Part shown: one piece after another, positions 1-4,845 of the stretch | Numbering within the stretch: position 1 is the first letter of the stretch | Layout: each line of letters opens with the position of its first letter | Assembly (NCBI GenBank): GCA_905370255.1 | Contig: CAJPKC010000082.1 | Coordinates: 1-5,914, forward strand | DNA: 5,914 nucleotides | Direction: 5' to 3' | Source: Streptococcus oralis | GTDB lineage: Bacteria; Bacillota; Bacilli; Lactobacillales; Streptococcaceae | Program-made: the position numbers and the translations under genes | Notes under the pieces: generated by a model | What the model was told of the DNA's origin: nothing | Database searches by the model: none | Seen by the model: only the letters and a program-made list of their open reading frames with translations

Positions 1-212
1 TTTTAGAAGTTAATAAGGTGACTCCAGATAGAATCGATGTTATAGAAGACCGAGATGGGGTTGACGAGTTGACTTTAGTAACCTGTGAAGATGCTAATGC
101 TACAGAACGGATTATTGTTAAAGCAAATTTGAAAGAAGTTAAAAACTATTTAGAAGCTTCCCCAGAAATATTGCAATCATTTAATAAACCATATAAACAA
201 TTTTATGAATAG
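1..212 (+). CDS. srtA: Class A sortase, C-terminal end (partial)
   Basis: This is the last 69 complete codons (first full codon at 3) of a membrane-anchored transpeptidase that cleaves LPXTG proteins and joins them to the cell wall. The strand-beta7 motif TLVTC carries the catalytic cysteine (codon at 84-86), and the following TERIIV carries the catalytic arginine (codon at 108-110). The catalytic histidine and the N-terminal membrane anchor lie outside the window. The reading frame is open from base 3, so the GTG at 18 is an internal valine codon and not a start. The stop is TAG at 210-212, followed at once by a terminator hairpin. The TLVTC signature and the short C-terminal tail fit class A rather than the pilus class C sortases, which carry a C-terminal membrane helix. 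The gene converges on trxB. In pneumococcus I remember srtA next to gyrA, so this neighbour may mark a rearrangement. Confidence 0.9.
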   Translation, partial: LEVNKVTPDRIDVIEDRDGVDELTLVTCEDANATERIIVKANLKEVKNYLEASPEILQSFNKPYKQFYE

Positions 213-216
213 TAGA

Positions 217-390
217 AGAGGTTGGGACAAAAGAGCCCGACCTCATTTTTTATTAGCAATCAAACTTTGACGCGGTAGCTGATTGAACTTTTTGTTCGTC
301 TTTTAGACTCCAAAAAGCTCCTAATCATCCTCGCGGGGCTGGGACTACGAAATCGAGACTTTGTCTATCGATTTCTGTCCCACCGCCTTT
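217..390. repeat. Hairpin-rich intergenic repeat-like element
   Basis: The whole gap between the converging sortase and trxB genes is filled by four consecutive hairpins. They are a 9-bp stem at 219-245, a CAATCA/TGATTG stem (257-262 with 280-285), a 10-bp stem (285-294 with 311-320) holding a small GTCT/AGAC stem, and a composite stem at 340-382. The 10-bp stem pairs fully only as minus-strand RNA, where its one mismatch becomes G-U. The two ends are imperfect inverted copies of each other (GGTTGGGAC at left, GTCCCACC at right), as in a small mobile repeat. It resembles intergenic repeats I recall from mitis-group genomes but is not BOX or RUP as I know them. No clear target-site duplication is visible. 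Confidence 0.55.
219..252 (+). terminator. Rho-independent terminator of the sortase gene
   Basis: GAGGTTGGG (219-227) pairs with CCCGACCTC (237-245) as a 9-bp stem with one G-U pair and a 9-base loop. A T-run follows at 246-251. It begins 7 bases after the sortase stop codon. In the opposite direction the stem has no U-run, so it should act mainly on the plus strand. Confidence 0.85.
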
Positions 391-392
391 TT
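337..392 (+). terminator. Second composite hairpin with T-run before trxB end
   Basis: TGGGAC (340-345) pairs with GTCCCA (377-382), GAAATCGA (348-355) with TCGATTTC (369-376 region), and an inner GAC/GTC closes a TTT loop. An outer GGC (337-339) can pair with GCC (385-387) past a CC bulge, and five T follow at 388-392, overlapping the trxB stop codon. As plus-strand RNA this is a terminator-like structure. As minus-strand RNA it would be a large stem-loop in the 3' end of the trxB message with no U-run, so termination of trxB is not explained by a classic signal. Confidence 0.55.
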
Positions 393-1302
393 AACTATGT
401 TCAGTAATATATTTATAGGCTTCTTGACCTGCAATAGCACCATCTCCAACTGCTGTTGTAACTTGGCGAAGGTCTTTCTGACGAACATCTCCAACTGCAA
501 AGACACCTGCAACACTTGTCTTCATGTGGTCATCTGTCACAATCCAACCTGACTCATCTTGGATTTGTAAATCTTTTGTAAAATCGCTAACTGGATCTAA
601 ACCAACATAGATGAAGACACCTCCAAAGGCATGTTCAGTCACTTGATTTGTTTTAACATTTTCAATGACAACTGACTCCACACGGTTTTCACCCTTGATT
701 TCTTTGACAACAGAATCCCAAATGAAGTTGATTTTTTCATTGGCAAAGGCGCGGTCTTGCAAGACTTTTTGAGCACGAAGTTCATCACGACGGTGAACGA
801 TGGTTACAGTTTTGGCAAACTGTGTTAAGAAGATTGCTTCTTCAACAGCCGAATCTCCTCCACCTACAACCAACAAATCTTGGTCACGGAAAAAGGCTCC
901 ATCACAAACTGCACAGTAAGAAACTCCTCGACTATTGAGTTCTTCTTCTCCTGGAACCCCCAAGAGACGGTGCTTAGAACCAGTCGCCACGATAACTGTA
1001 CGCGCTTCATAAACCTGGTCGTCTGTTACGACTTTTTTAAACTCACCATGATCCTCAACATTTTCAACGAAGCCATAGAGATGCTCAACACCTAGATTTT
1101 CAAGAGGTTCAAACATCTTTTCAGCTAATTCAGGACCACTGATATTAGCATAACCTGGATAGTTTTCAATGTCAGAAGTATTATTCATCTGACCACCAGG
1201 AAGTCCACCTTCAATCAAAGCAACTTTCAAATTGCTACGTGCTGCGTACAAGGCTGCAGTCATCCCAGCAGGACCTGCACCGATAATAATCGTATCGTAC
1301 AT
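391..1302 (-). CDS. trxB: Thioredoxin reductase (NADPH)
   Basis: Cytoplasmic flavoenzyme of 303 residues that passes electrons from NADPH through FAD and a dithiol to thioredoxin. It has the low-molecular-weight bacterial layout: FAD-binding GAGPAG at residues 8-13, then the NADPH domain with the redox pair CAVC at 130-133, the nucleotide loop GGGDSAVEEA at 147-156 and HRRDELRA at 170-177, whose arginines select NADPH. The second FAD motif GDVR at 271-274 lies before a C-terminal TTAVGDGAIAG segment. Length and motifs are complete, with no sign of damage. The ATG at 1302 is preceded by AGAAGG (1310-1315) at suitable spacing. It has its own promoter just upstream and sits behind a small membrane-protein gene in the same direction. 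The many ferredoxin-NADP reductase-like relatives lack the CxxC pair, so the call is firm. Confidence 0.98.
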   Translation of the reverse strand: MYDTIIIGAGPAGMTAALYAARSNLKVALIEGGLPGGQMNNTSDIENYPGYANISGPELAEKMFEPLENLGVEHLYGFVENVEDHGEFKKVVTDDQVYEARTVIVATGSKHRLLGVPGEEELNSRGVSYCAVCDGAFFRDQDLLVVGGGDSAVEEAIFLTQFAKTVTIVHRRDELRAQKVLQDRAFANEKINFIWDSVVKEIKGENRVESVVIENVKTNQVTEHAFGGVFIYVGLDPVSDFTKDLQIQDESGWIVTDDHMKTSVAGVFAVGDVRQKDLRQVTTAVGDGAIAGQEAYKYITEHS

Positions 1303-1335
1303 TCTATTTCCTTCTTTCTTGTTGTAACTATTCTT

Positions 1336-1364
1336 ATTCTAACGGATAAAATCCTATTTGACAA
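1336..1364 (-). promoter_or_regulatory. Sigma-70-type promoter of trxB
   Basis: On the minus strand the -35 box TTGTCA (1359-1364) is followed by a 17-base spacer and the -10 box TAGAAT (1336-1341); each matches consensus at 5 of 6 bases. The expected start is near 1329, giving a leader of about 27 bases with AGAAGG before the ATG. The spacer holds a small palindrome, GGAT-TTT-ATCC (1344-1354), which could be an operator but may be chance. The promoter begins 4 bases upstream of the DUF4059 stop-codon end, so trxB need not depend on read-through. Confidence 0.75.
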
Positions 1365-1367
1365 CTA

Positions 1368-1604
1368 TTAAGCCTTGAGAACCAACAAGATGCTCATGGT
1401 TGCAAAAGACAATACTGGAATTGTTAGAACTCCAATCATAATCATATCATAGAGGTGAGCTTGACGCTCCTTAGCAGTTTTATCCGCACCTGATAGAGCT
1501 CTAAAACCAATCCAAAGTCCTAAAACAACCAAGACTAGTAAAATCGTCAAAACCAAACTCTCTAAATACAAAGCAAATAGCTGAACTAACATGCTTTCTC
1601 TCAT
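1368..1604 (-). CDS. Small two-helix membrane protein, DUF4059 family
   Basis: A 78-residue integral membrane protein of unknown function. It has two strongly hydrophobic segments (about residues 13-35 and 53-77) joined by a charged loop (DKTAKERQ, 41-48). I recognise the segment WIGFRALSGADKTAKERQ as the streptococcal DUF4059 family. No enzymatic motif is present. Two starts are possible: ATG at 1604 has no convincing Shine-Dalgarno sequence, whereas ATG at 1592 (residue 5, giving 74 residues) has a GAGAG-like stretch about five bases upstream and fits the family length I remember. It lies between the ABC transporter pair and trxB on the same strand, 67 bases after the ATPase gene, and may be made from a promoter overlapping that gene's stop codon. 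Its neighbours suggest a role linked to thiol or amino-acid handling, but this is only association. Confidence 0.85.
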   Translation of the reverse strand: MRESMLVQLFALYLESLVLTILLVLVVLGLWIGFRALSGADKTAKERQAHLYDMIMIGVLTIPVLSFATMSILLVLKA

Positions 1605-1624
1605 TTCTATTATTTTTAAAGAGT

Positions 1625-1653
1625 AAACCCAGTTAGCTTAGCCAACTGAGTTT
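1625..1653 (-). terminator. 13-bp hairpin between ATPase and DUF4059 genes
   Basis: As minus-strand RNA, AAACTCAGTTGGC (1653-1641) pairs along 13 bp, with two G-U pairs, to GCTAACTGGGTTT (1637-1625) around a UAA loop. It lies 19 bases after the ATPase stop codon. The following tract (TTTACTCTTT) is a weak U-run, so termination may be partial. The G-U pairs show that the minus-strand RNA is the better-folding form. See the overlapping promoter for another reading, as a 5'-end stem-loop. Confidence 0.6.
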
Positions 1654-1665
1654 TTCTTATCTTCT

Positions 1666-1694
1666 ATTATATCAAATATAGGTCCGTTTGTAAC
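1666..1694 (-). promoter_or_regulatory. Candidate extended -10 promoter for DUF4059
   Basis: On the minus strand a perfect -10 box TATAAT (1666-1671) is preceded directly by TGA, giving the extended -10 form TGN-TATAAT; the TGA is also the stop codon of the ATPase gene. A moderate -35 box GTTACA (1689-1694) lies 17 bases upstream, inside the coding sequence. The predicted start near 1659 falls just before the 13-bp hairpin. Confidence 0.5.
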
Positions 1695-2415
1695 TAGCAA
1701 AGAACTCTTTTGTTCGTTCTTCTTTAGGATGGTTGATAATCTCATCCGGTGTTCCAGATTCAATAATCTTTCCTTTATCCAAGAATAAAACCTTATCAGC
1801 CACTTGAGCAACAAATGACATATCATGACTAACCAAAACCATGGTTTGACCTGATTTTGCAGCATTGGCAATCGATCTTTCTACCTCACCAACCAATTCT
1901 GGGTCCAGTGCTGAAGTTGGTTCATCCAAGAGTAAGACGTCCGGTTTCATAGCCAAAGCACGCGCCAAGGCTACCCGTTGTTTTTGTCCCCCTGACAAGT
2001 GACGCGGATAATGCTGTTGACGATCAGAAAGCCCAACCTTAGCTAGCTCTTCCTTGGCAATCTTAGTTGCTTCTTCGTCGGATAGTTTTTTAACTACCAC
2101 CAAGCCTTCTTTAACATTGTCTAGCGCTGTTCTACGCTCAAATAAATTGAACTGTTGGAAAACCATCGATAGTTTGCGACGAAGAGTCAGAATTTCTTCT
2201 TGCGTAATTTGAGAAAAATCAACTTTGAAATCATCAATCTGAATACTTCCACTATCAGGAGTTTCTAGATAGTTTAGGCTACGAAGAAAGGTTGATTTCC
2301 CAGCTCCTGAAGAACCAATTAAGGCAACAACTTCTCCTTTTTGAATATCTAAATTCAGATGATCCAAAACGGTTTGACCTGAAAAGGATTTGCTTAAATT
2401 TGAAATTTTAATCAT
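1672..2415 (-). CDS. Polar amino-acid ABC transporter, ATP-binding subunit
   Basis: Cytoplasmic ATPase of 247 residues that powers import of a polar amino acid (the GlnQ/HisP/TcyC family). All motifs are in order: Walker A GSSGAGKS (34-41), Q-loop in VFQQFNLF (85-92), signature LSGGQ (140-144), Walker B VLLLDE (160-165), D-loop SALD (168-171) and switch histidine in SHD (197). The TPDSGSIQIDD segment and the final RTKEFF tail are typical of polar amino-acid importers. Its ATG overlaps the permease stop by one base (TAATG), so the two are translationally coupled. Substrate cannot be read from an ATPase; I recall that the pneumococcal homologue was assigned to cystine uptake as part of tcyBC, but I hold this loosely and give no symbol. 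An intact gene with a stop codon that also forms part of a promoter. Confidence 0.96.
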   Translation of the reverse strand: MIKISNLSKSFSGQTVLDHLNLDIQKGEVVALIGSSGAGKSTFLRSLNYLETPDSGSIQIDDFKVDFSQITQEEILTLRRKLSMVFQQFNLFERRTALDNVKEGLVVVKKLSDEEATKIAKEELAKVGLSDRQQHYPRHLSGGQKQRVALARALAMKPDVLLLDEPTSALDPELVGEVERSIANAAKSGQTMVLVSHDMSFVAQVADKVLFLDKGKIIESGTPDEIINHPKEERTKEFFASYKRTYI

Positions 2416-3215
2416 TAGCGAAGCTCTCCTTTCACATCTGTCTCAACATTATCTGGTGCTGAAATCGCCATTTTTCTCTCAATAAAACGACCAAGATTTT
2501 CAATAGCAATATTTACAACCCAATAAACTAGAGCTACTGAGATAAAACGTTCGAAGTAACGATAGTCTGCACCACCTAAAATCTGAGCTTGGGCAAAAAC
2601 TTCTACGACACCCGCACTAAAGGCGAGAGAAGTTCCCTTGGTCAAGCCAATAAGGGAGTTAATCAAGGTTGGTGTTGCAACCACAGCTGCATTTGGAATA
2701 ATCACACGGCGATAAACTTGTGCACGTGTCATTCCAAGACTGCGAGCAGCTTCAATCTCACCAGGATTTACAGAAAGAATGGCTGCACGGATGGTTTCAC
2801 TAGCATAGGCTGCCTCGTTAAAGGCAAAGGCTACAATCGCAAACGCTGCAGCTGGAATCGCATTGATATTAAATGCAGTTCCCCATTGTTGATTCAATGC
2901 TTTAAGTGCCAAAGGAATTCCGTAATAGGTCAACATGAGTTGTACTAAAATAGGAGTTCCTTTTAAGAAACTAACAAAAAAGGCTTGTAATGGATAAAGA
3001 ATTCTAACGCGATTGATTTTTACAATGGCAAAAAGCAGGGCTAGCATAATTCCAAAAAAAGCACCAAATACAGTCAACATCAAAGTTGTCGGTAATTGCT
3101 GTACTATTCTTGGAATCCCATCAAAGACCGAACGCCAACTAAAGAGTTTGCCGTCTGGGATATATTGCATCAAATTTTGATACCAATCAGATGCTAAAAT
3201 CGTTGTAACATTCAT
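2415..3215 (-). CDS. Polar amino-acid ABC transporter, permease subunit
   Basis: Inner-membrane subunit of 266 residues of the HisM/GlnP type. About five hydrophobic segments are visible (roughly 42-65, 75-100, 118-138, 183-205 and 223-241). The LKGTP motif (84-88) of this family and a complete EAA loop, NPGEIEAARSLG to the IPNA end (150-176), which docks on the ATPase, are present. It is longer than many relatives because about 40 mostly soluble residues precede the first membrane segment. The ATG at 3215 has AGAGGA seven bases upstream. It is the first gene of a two-gene unit with the ATPase, and no substrate-binding protein gene lies nearby, nor is a binding domain fused. It must therefore borrow a binding lipoprotein from elsewhere. 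Cystine is the substrate I would test first; other polar amino acids are possible. Confidence 0.95.
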   Translation of the reverse strand: MNVTTILASDWYQNLMQYIPDGKLFSWRSVFDGIPRIVQQLPTTLMLTVFGAFFGIMLALLFAIVKINRVRILYPLQAFFVSFLKGTPILVQLMLTYYGIPLALKALNQQWGTAFNINAIPAAAFAIVAFAFNEAAYASETIRAAILSVNPGEIEAARSLGMTRAQVYRRVIIPNAAVVATPTLINSLIGLTKGTSLAFSAGVVEVFAQAQILGGADYRYFERFISVALVYWVVNIAIENLGRFIERKMAISAPDNVETDVKGELR

Positions 3216-3255
3216 AGAAACATCCTCTCAAGATAATGATTCATTCTATCATACT

Positions 3256-3289
3256 TATGCTCTAATTAAAAATATTTGCTACGAGCATA
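3256..3289. promoter_or_regulatory. Inverted repeat upstream of the transporter genes
   Basis: TATGCTC (3256-3262) and GAGCATA (3283-3289) form a perfect 7-bp inverted repeat with 20 A/T-rich bases between them. They lie 41 to 74 bases upstream of the permease ATG, next to -10-like minus-strand boxes TATGAT (3248-3253) and TAGAAT (3243-3248). I find no good -35 box for either. The position suits a regulator-binding site, for instance for a LysR-type amino-acid regulator, but the motif does not identify one. The rest of the 156-base gap (3216-3371) holds no gene that I can see. Confidence 0.4.
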
Positions 3290-3344
3290 TCAGATTTCAT
3301 CTACCTTCTAGTTTATCATACTTTAAAAGTGGGAGGTTATATAT

Positions 3345-3365
3345 TTTATCTATCAAGGAGATAAA
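3345..3365 (-). terminator. Weak A/T hairpin after the ArsC-like gene
   Basis: TTTATCT (3345-3351) and AGATAAA (3359-3365) are a perfect 7-bp inverted repeat with a 7-base loop, six bases past the stop codon of the ArsC-like gene. Only one pair is G-C and no U-run follows on the minus strand, so it is at best a weak terminator. No stronger one is visible before the transporter genes. Confidence 0.3.
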
Positions 3366-3371
3366 CAAAAA

Positions 3372-3728
3372 CTAATTCAGATCCAAGTTATTGTATGTTT
3401 TACGATAGCCAATTTGTTTTACAAGACCATTTTCAACTAGTATCGGACGTTTTAACAGCATACCATCACTAGCTAATAGTTTGGCTGCTTCTTTGTTTGA
3501 CAATGTCCCAACCTTATCTTTCAATCCGAGTTCACGATATTTTATGCCACTAGTATTGAAAAATTGCTTCAATTCAAATCCCGAAGTTTCGAGCCAGTTT
3601 AAAATGACCTTTTCACTCGGAGTCTCTTCAACGATATGAACGTCTTTATATTCTAGTCCGAGTTGATCTAATTCTTTCTTAGCTTTTTTACAAGTTGTAC
3701 ATTTTGGATATTCGATAAATTCTAACAT
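3372..3728 (-). CDS. ArsC/Spx-superfamily thioredoxin-fold protein (YusI/YffB-like)
   Basis: A 118-residue cytoplasmic protein of the arsenate reductase-Spx superfamily. The redox motif CTTC is at residues 10-13, in the context EYPKCTTCKKAKKEL. Further family signatures are FFNTSG (56-61), YRELGLK (64-70) and LLASDGMLLKRPI (84-96), with the conserved Arg-Pro at 94-95. These match the YusI/YffB branch that I remember from Bacillus subtilis rather than the global regulator Spx, whose central region differs. Automatic pipelines may call it Spx/MgsR or arsenate reductase; there is no arsenic resistance gene near it, and its true substrate is unknown. It is the last gene of a unit with ogt and the acetyltransferase, 11 bases after ogt. 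The ATG at 3728 has only a weak AAGAG-like Shine-Dalgarno sequence about five bases upstream. Confidence 0.9.
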   Translation of the reverse strand: MLEFIEYPKCTTCKKAKKELDQLGLEYKDVHIVEETPSEKVILNWLETSGFELKQFFNTSGIKYRELGLKDKVGTLSNKEAAKLLASDGMLLKRPILVENGLVKQIGYRKTYNNLDLN

Positions 3729-3739
3729 TTTTTCTCTTT

Positions 3740-4252
3740 CTATTTTTTATTTTCTTGATAACTTGCACCTTCATGCCTCAAGAGCCAAGCCTTCTTTTCG
3801 AGTCCCCAAGCATAGCCTGTCAGACGTCCTCCAGCACCTAGCACACGGTGACAAGGTACAAGGATAGACCAGGGATTGCGACCTACTGCTCCTCCGACTG
3901 CTTGGGCGGAAGCCACCTGCAAGTCCTTAGCTATTTGCCCATAAGTAACAGTCTGACCAAAAGGAATTCCACGCAAGTAGTTCCAGACTCTTTTTTCAAA
4001 GTCACTACCGACAGGAGCTAAAGGCATTTCAGATAAGTCTTGATCTTGCCCCTTAAAATAAATCTCTAAATAGGAAGTAATTTGATTTAAAATGATGTGA
4101 CTGTCAACAACAGTCACATCATTTTCAGATAATCCCTTCTCAAAATCGCTCTCTTCTTCAATCCATATCCCAAACAAATAGTGGTCATCTGCTACCAGAG
4201 ATAGGGGACCAATCGGTGACTTGTATAGCATTTTTACATACTTCTTAGACAT
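3740..4252 (-). CDS. ogt: Methylated-DNA-protein-cysteine S-methyltransferase
   Basis: Suicide DNA-repair protein of 170 residues that moves alkyl groups from O6 of guanine (and O4 of thymine) to its own cysteine. The acceptor is Cys134 in PCHRV (133-137), within NPWSILVPCHRVLG. The helix-turn-helix with its arginine finger spans about 97-126 (YGQIAKDL to GGAVGRNP), and GYAWGLEKKAWLLRHE (146-161) is the usual C-terminal signature. The variable N-terminal domain covers residues 1-80. The start overlaps the stop of the acetyltransferase gene by 8 bases, suggesting coupled translation. A second start at Met8 (4231), preceded by AAGAAG, would give 163 residues and begin MLYKSPIGPL, as many family members do; I cannot decide between them. 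Residues 43-55 are encoded by a long perfect inverted repeat, described separately. Confidence 0.95.
   Translation of the reverse strand: MSKKYVKMLYKSPIGPLSLVADDHYLFGIWIEEESDFEKGLSENDVTVVDSHIILNQITSYLEIYFKGQDQDLSEMPLAPVGSDFEKRVWNYLRGIPFGQTVTYGQIAKDLQVASAQAVGGAVGRNPWSILVPCHRVLGAGGRLTGYAWGLEKKAWLLRHEGASYQENKK
4089..4125. repeat. Perfect 16-bp inverted repeat inside ogt
   Basis: AAAATGATGTGACTGT (4089-4104) and its exact reverse complement (4110-4125) flank the 5-base loop CAACA. The repeat lies wholly inside the ogt reading frame and encodes about residues 43-55 (ENDVTVVDSHIIL), in the variable N-terminal domain. The mRNA would form a strong 16-bp stem in mid-gene. The downstream arm ends in four U, but then A follows, so it is not a classic terminator. 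Nothing marks it as part of a known mobile repeat. Confidence 0.95.
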
Positions 4253-4748
4253 TTGATTTTAATTTTTGATAGGCCAAGCGTTCCCCGTCTACTGGAACTT
4301 TACCAACCTGTTTGAAGCCAAGTTTTTCAAAGATATGCTGCATGGCCTTGTTTTTAGCATGTGTATCTGAACGAAAATCTAGGTAATCAAAGCCTTCAAT
4401 CAAGCCTTCCAAGAAGGTCTGGGCAACACCTTGTCCTTGGACATCTCTAGAAACCGCAATCCGGTGAAATACAAGGTATTCTGGTTCTCTTCCTTCCCAG
4501 CTTCCATCATAAATGGCTTCATAAGCTTTTTCTGGGCTCTTGGTTACTGCTGCATAAGCTAAGAGCTCTCCTTCTTCCAGGGCTACATAAGCCTGACCTG
4601 AGATAATATCTTCGATAATCGTATCAGTATTTGGATAACCATTTTGCCACTGAGTGCTACCAGCTTCTGCCAAACATTTCTTGGCTCCCTCAATCACTTG
4701 CATAATTGCATCAACTTCGTTTGGAAAGGCTAAGCGAATCTCCATCAT
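4245..4748 (-). CDS. GNAT-family N-acetyltransferase
   Basis: A 167-residue cytoplasmic acetyltransferase that moves the acetyl group of acetyl-CoA to an amine; the substrate is unknown. The acetyl-CoA-binding motif A is clear at residues 95-112, HRIAVSRDVQGQGVAQTF, with the pyrophosphate-binding QGQGVA at 104-109. It is followed by the usual motif B area, including DTHAKNKAMQHIFEKLGF (128-145), where KLGF is the common GNAT end. An N-terminal helix region (10-30) and a TQWQNGYP segment (32-39) are typical of a streptococcal GNAT subgroup. Two ATGs are adjacent (4748 and 4745); AGAGGA (4752-4757) is about 3 bases from the first and 6 from the second, so initiation at 4745 (166 residues) is likelier. 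First gene of the unit with ogt and the ArsC-like gene, preceded by its own promoter. Confidence 0.93.
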   Translation of the reverse strand: MMEIRLAFPNEVDAIMQVIEGAKKCLAEAGSTQWQNGYPNTDTIIEDIISGQAYVALEEGELLAYAAVTKSPEKAYEAIYDGSWEGREPEYLVFHRIAVSRDVQGQGVAQTFLEGLIEGFDYLDFRSDTHAKNKAMQHIFEKLGFKQVGKVPVDGERLAYQKLKSNV

Positions 4749-4776
4749 TTATCCTCTTTTCATACTATTTCCTCTC

Positions 4777-4805
4777 ATCATAGCATAAATTATTTCTTTC
4801 TACAA
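4777..4805 (-). promoter_or_regulatory. Extended -10 promoter of the acetyltransferase-ogt unit
   Basis: On the minus strand the -10 box TATGAT (4777-4782) is preceded by TGC (4783-4785), the extended -10 form. A partial -35 box TTGTAG (4800-4805) lies 17 bases upstream. The expected start is near 4770, leaving a leader of about 22 bases. The -35 box is only 11 bases from the -35 box of the rightward DUF1836 promoter, so the two are back to back. Between and over them are a direct repeat ACTTGA (4808-4813 and 4815-4820) and the short palindrome CAAG-CA-CTTG (4803-4812), which could bind one factor controlling both. Confidence 0.65.
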
Positions 4806-4816
4806 GCACTTGAAAC

Positions 4817-4845
4817 TTGACTTATTATTTCTAATATTTTATAAT
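4817..4845 (+). promoter_or_regulatory. Near-consensus promoter of DUF1836 and hemolysin III genes
   Basis: The -35 box TTGACT (4817-4822, 5 of 6 matches) and the perfect -10 box TATAAT (4840-4845) are separated by exactly 17 bases. The expected start is about 4852, giving a leader of some 28 bases that contains AAGGAG. It is the strongest promoter in the window and reads into the DUF1836-hemolysin III pair. An 8-bp inverted repeat covers the end of the -10 box and the start site. Confidence 0.88.

Noticed and set aside
217..390. BOX or RUP repeat as the identity of the intergenic element.
   Set aside because: It does not contain the BOX A or C stretches that I remember, nor recognisable IS630-type RUP ends; the resemblance is to other GGGAC/GTCCC hairpin repeats.
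361..552. Plus-strand reading frame of 63 codons opposite the trxB end.
   Set aside because: It is antisense to the well-supported trxB frame, starts inside a hairpin, has no ribosome site and its cysteine-rich product matches no family I know.
880..1095. Plus-strand reading frame of 71 codons within trxB.
   Set aside because: Antisense shadow of a conserved enzyme gene, with no ribosome site or recognisable product.
1638..1871. Minus-strand frame of 77 codons overlapping the ATPase gene.
   Set aside because: Out-of-frame overlap with the conserved C-terminal part of the ATPase; no independent support.
2589..2948. Plus-strand frame of 119 codons within the permease gene.
   Set aside because: Antisense to the conserved EAA-loop region; composition is unlike a real protein and no start signal is seen.
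3372..3728. Calling the CxxC protein the global regulator Spx.
   Set aside because: The FFNTSG, YRELGLK and LASDGML motifs belong to the YusI/YffB branch, and the central region does not read like Spx.
4749..4763. A four-codon reading frame (ATG AAA AGA GGA TAA) just before the acetyltransferase start, with GAGAGG upstream of it.
   Set aside because: Its own Shine-Dalgarno sequence (4771-4776) lies at or before the predicted transcription start near 4770, and its AGAGGA is better explained as the ribosome site of the acetyltransferase gene.
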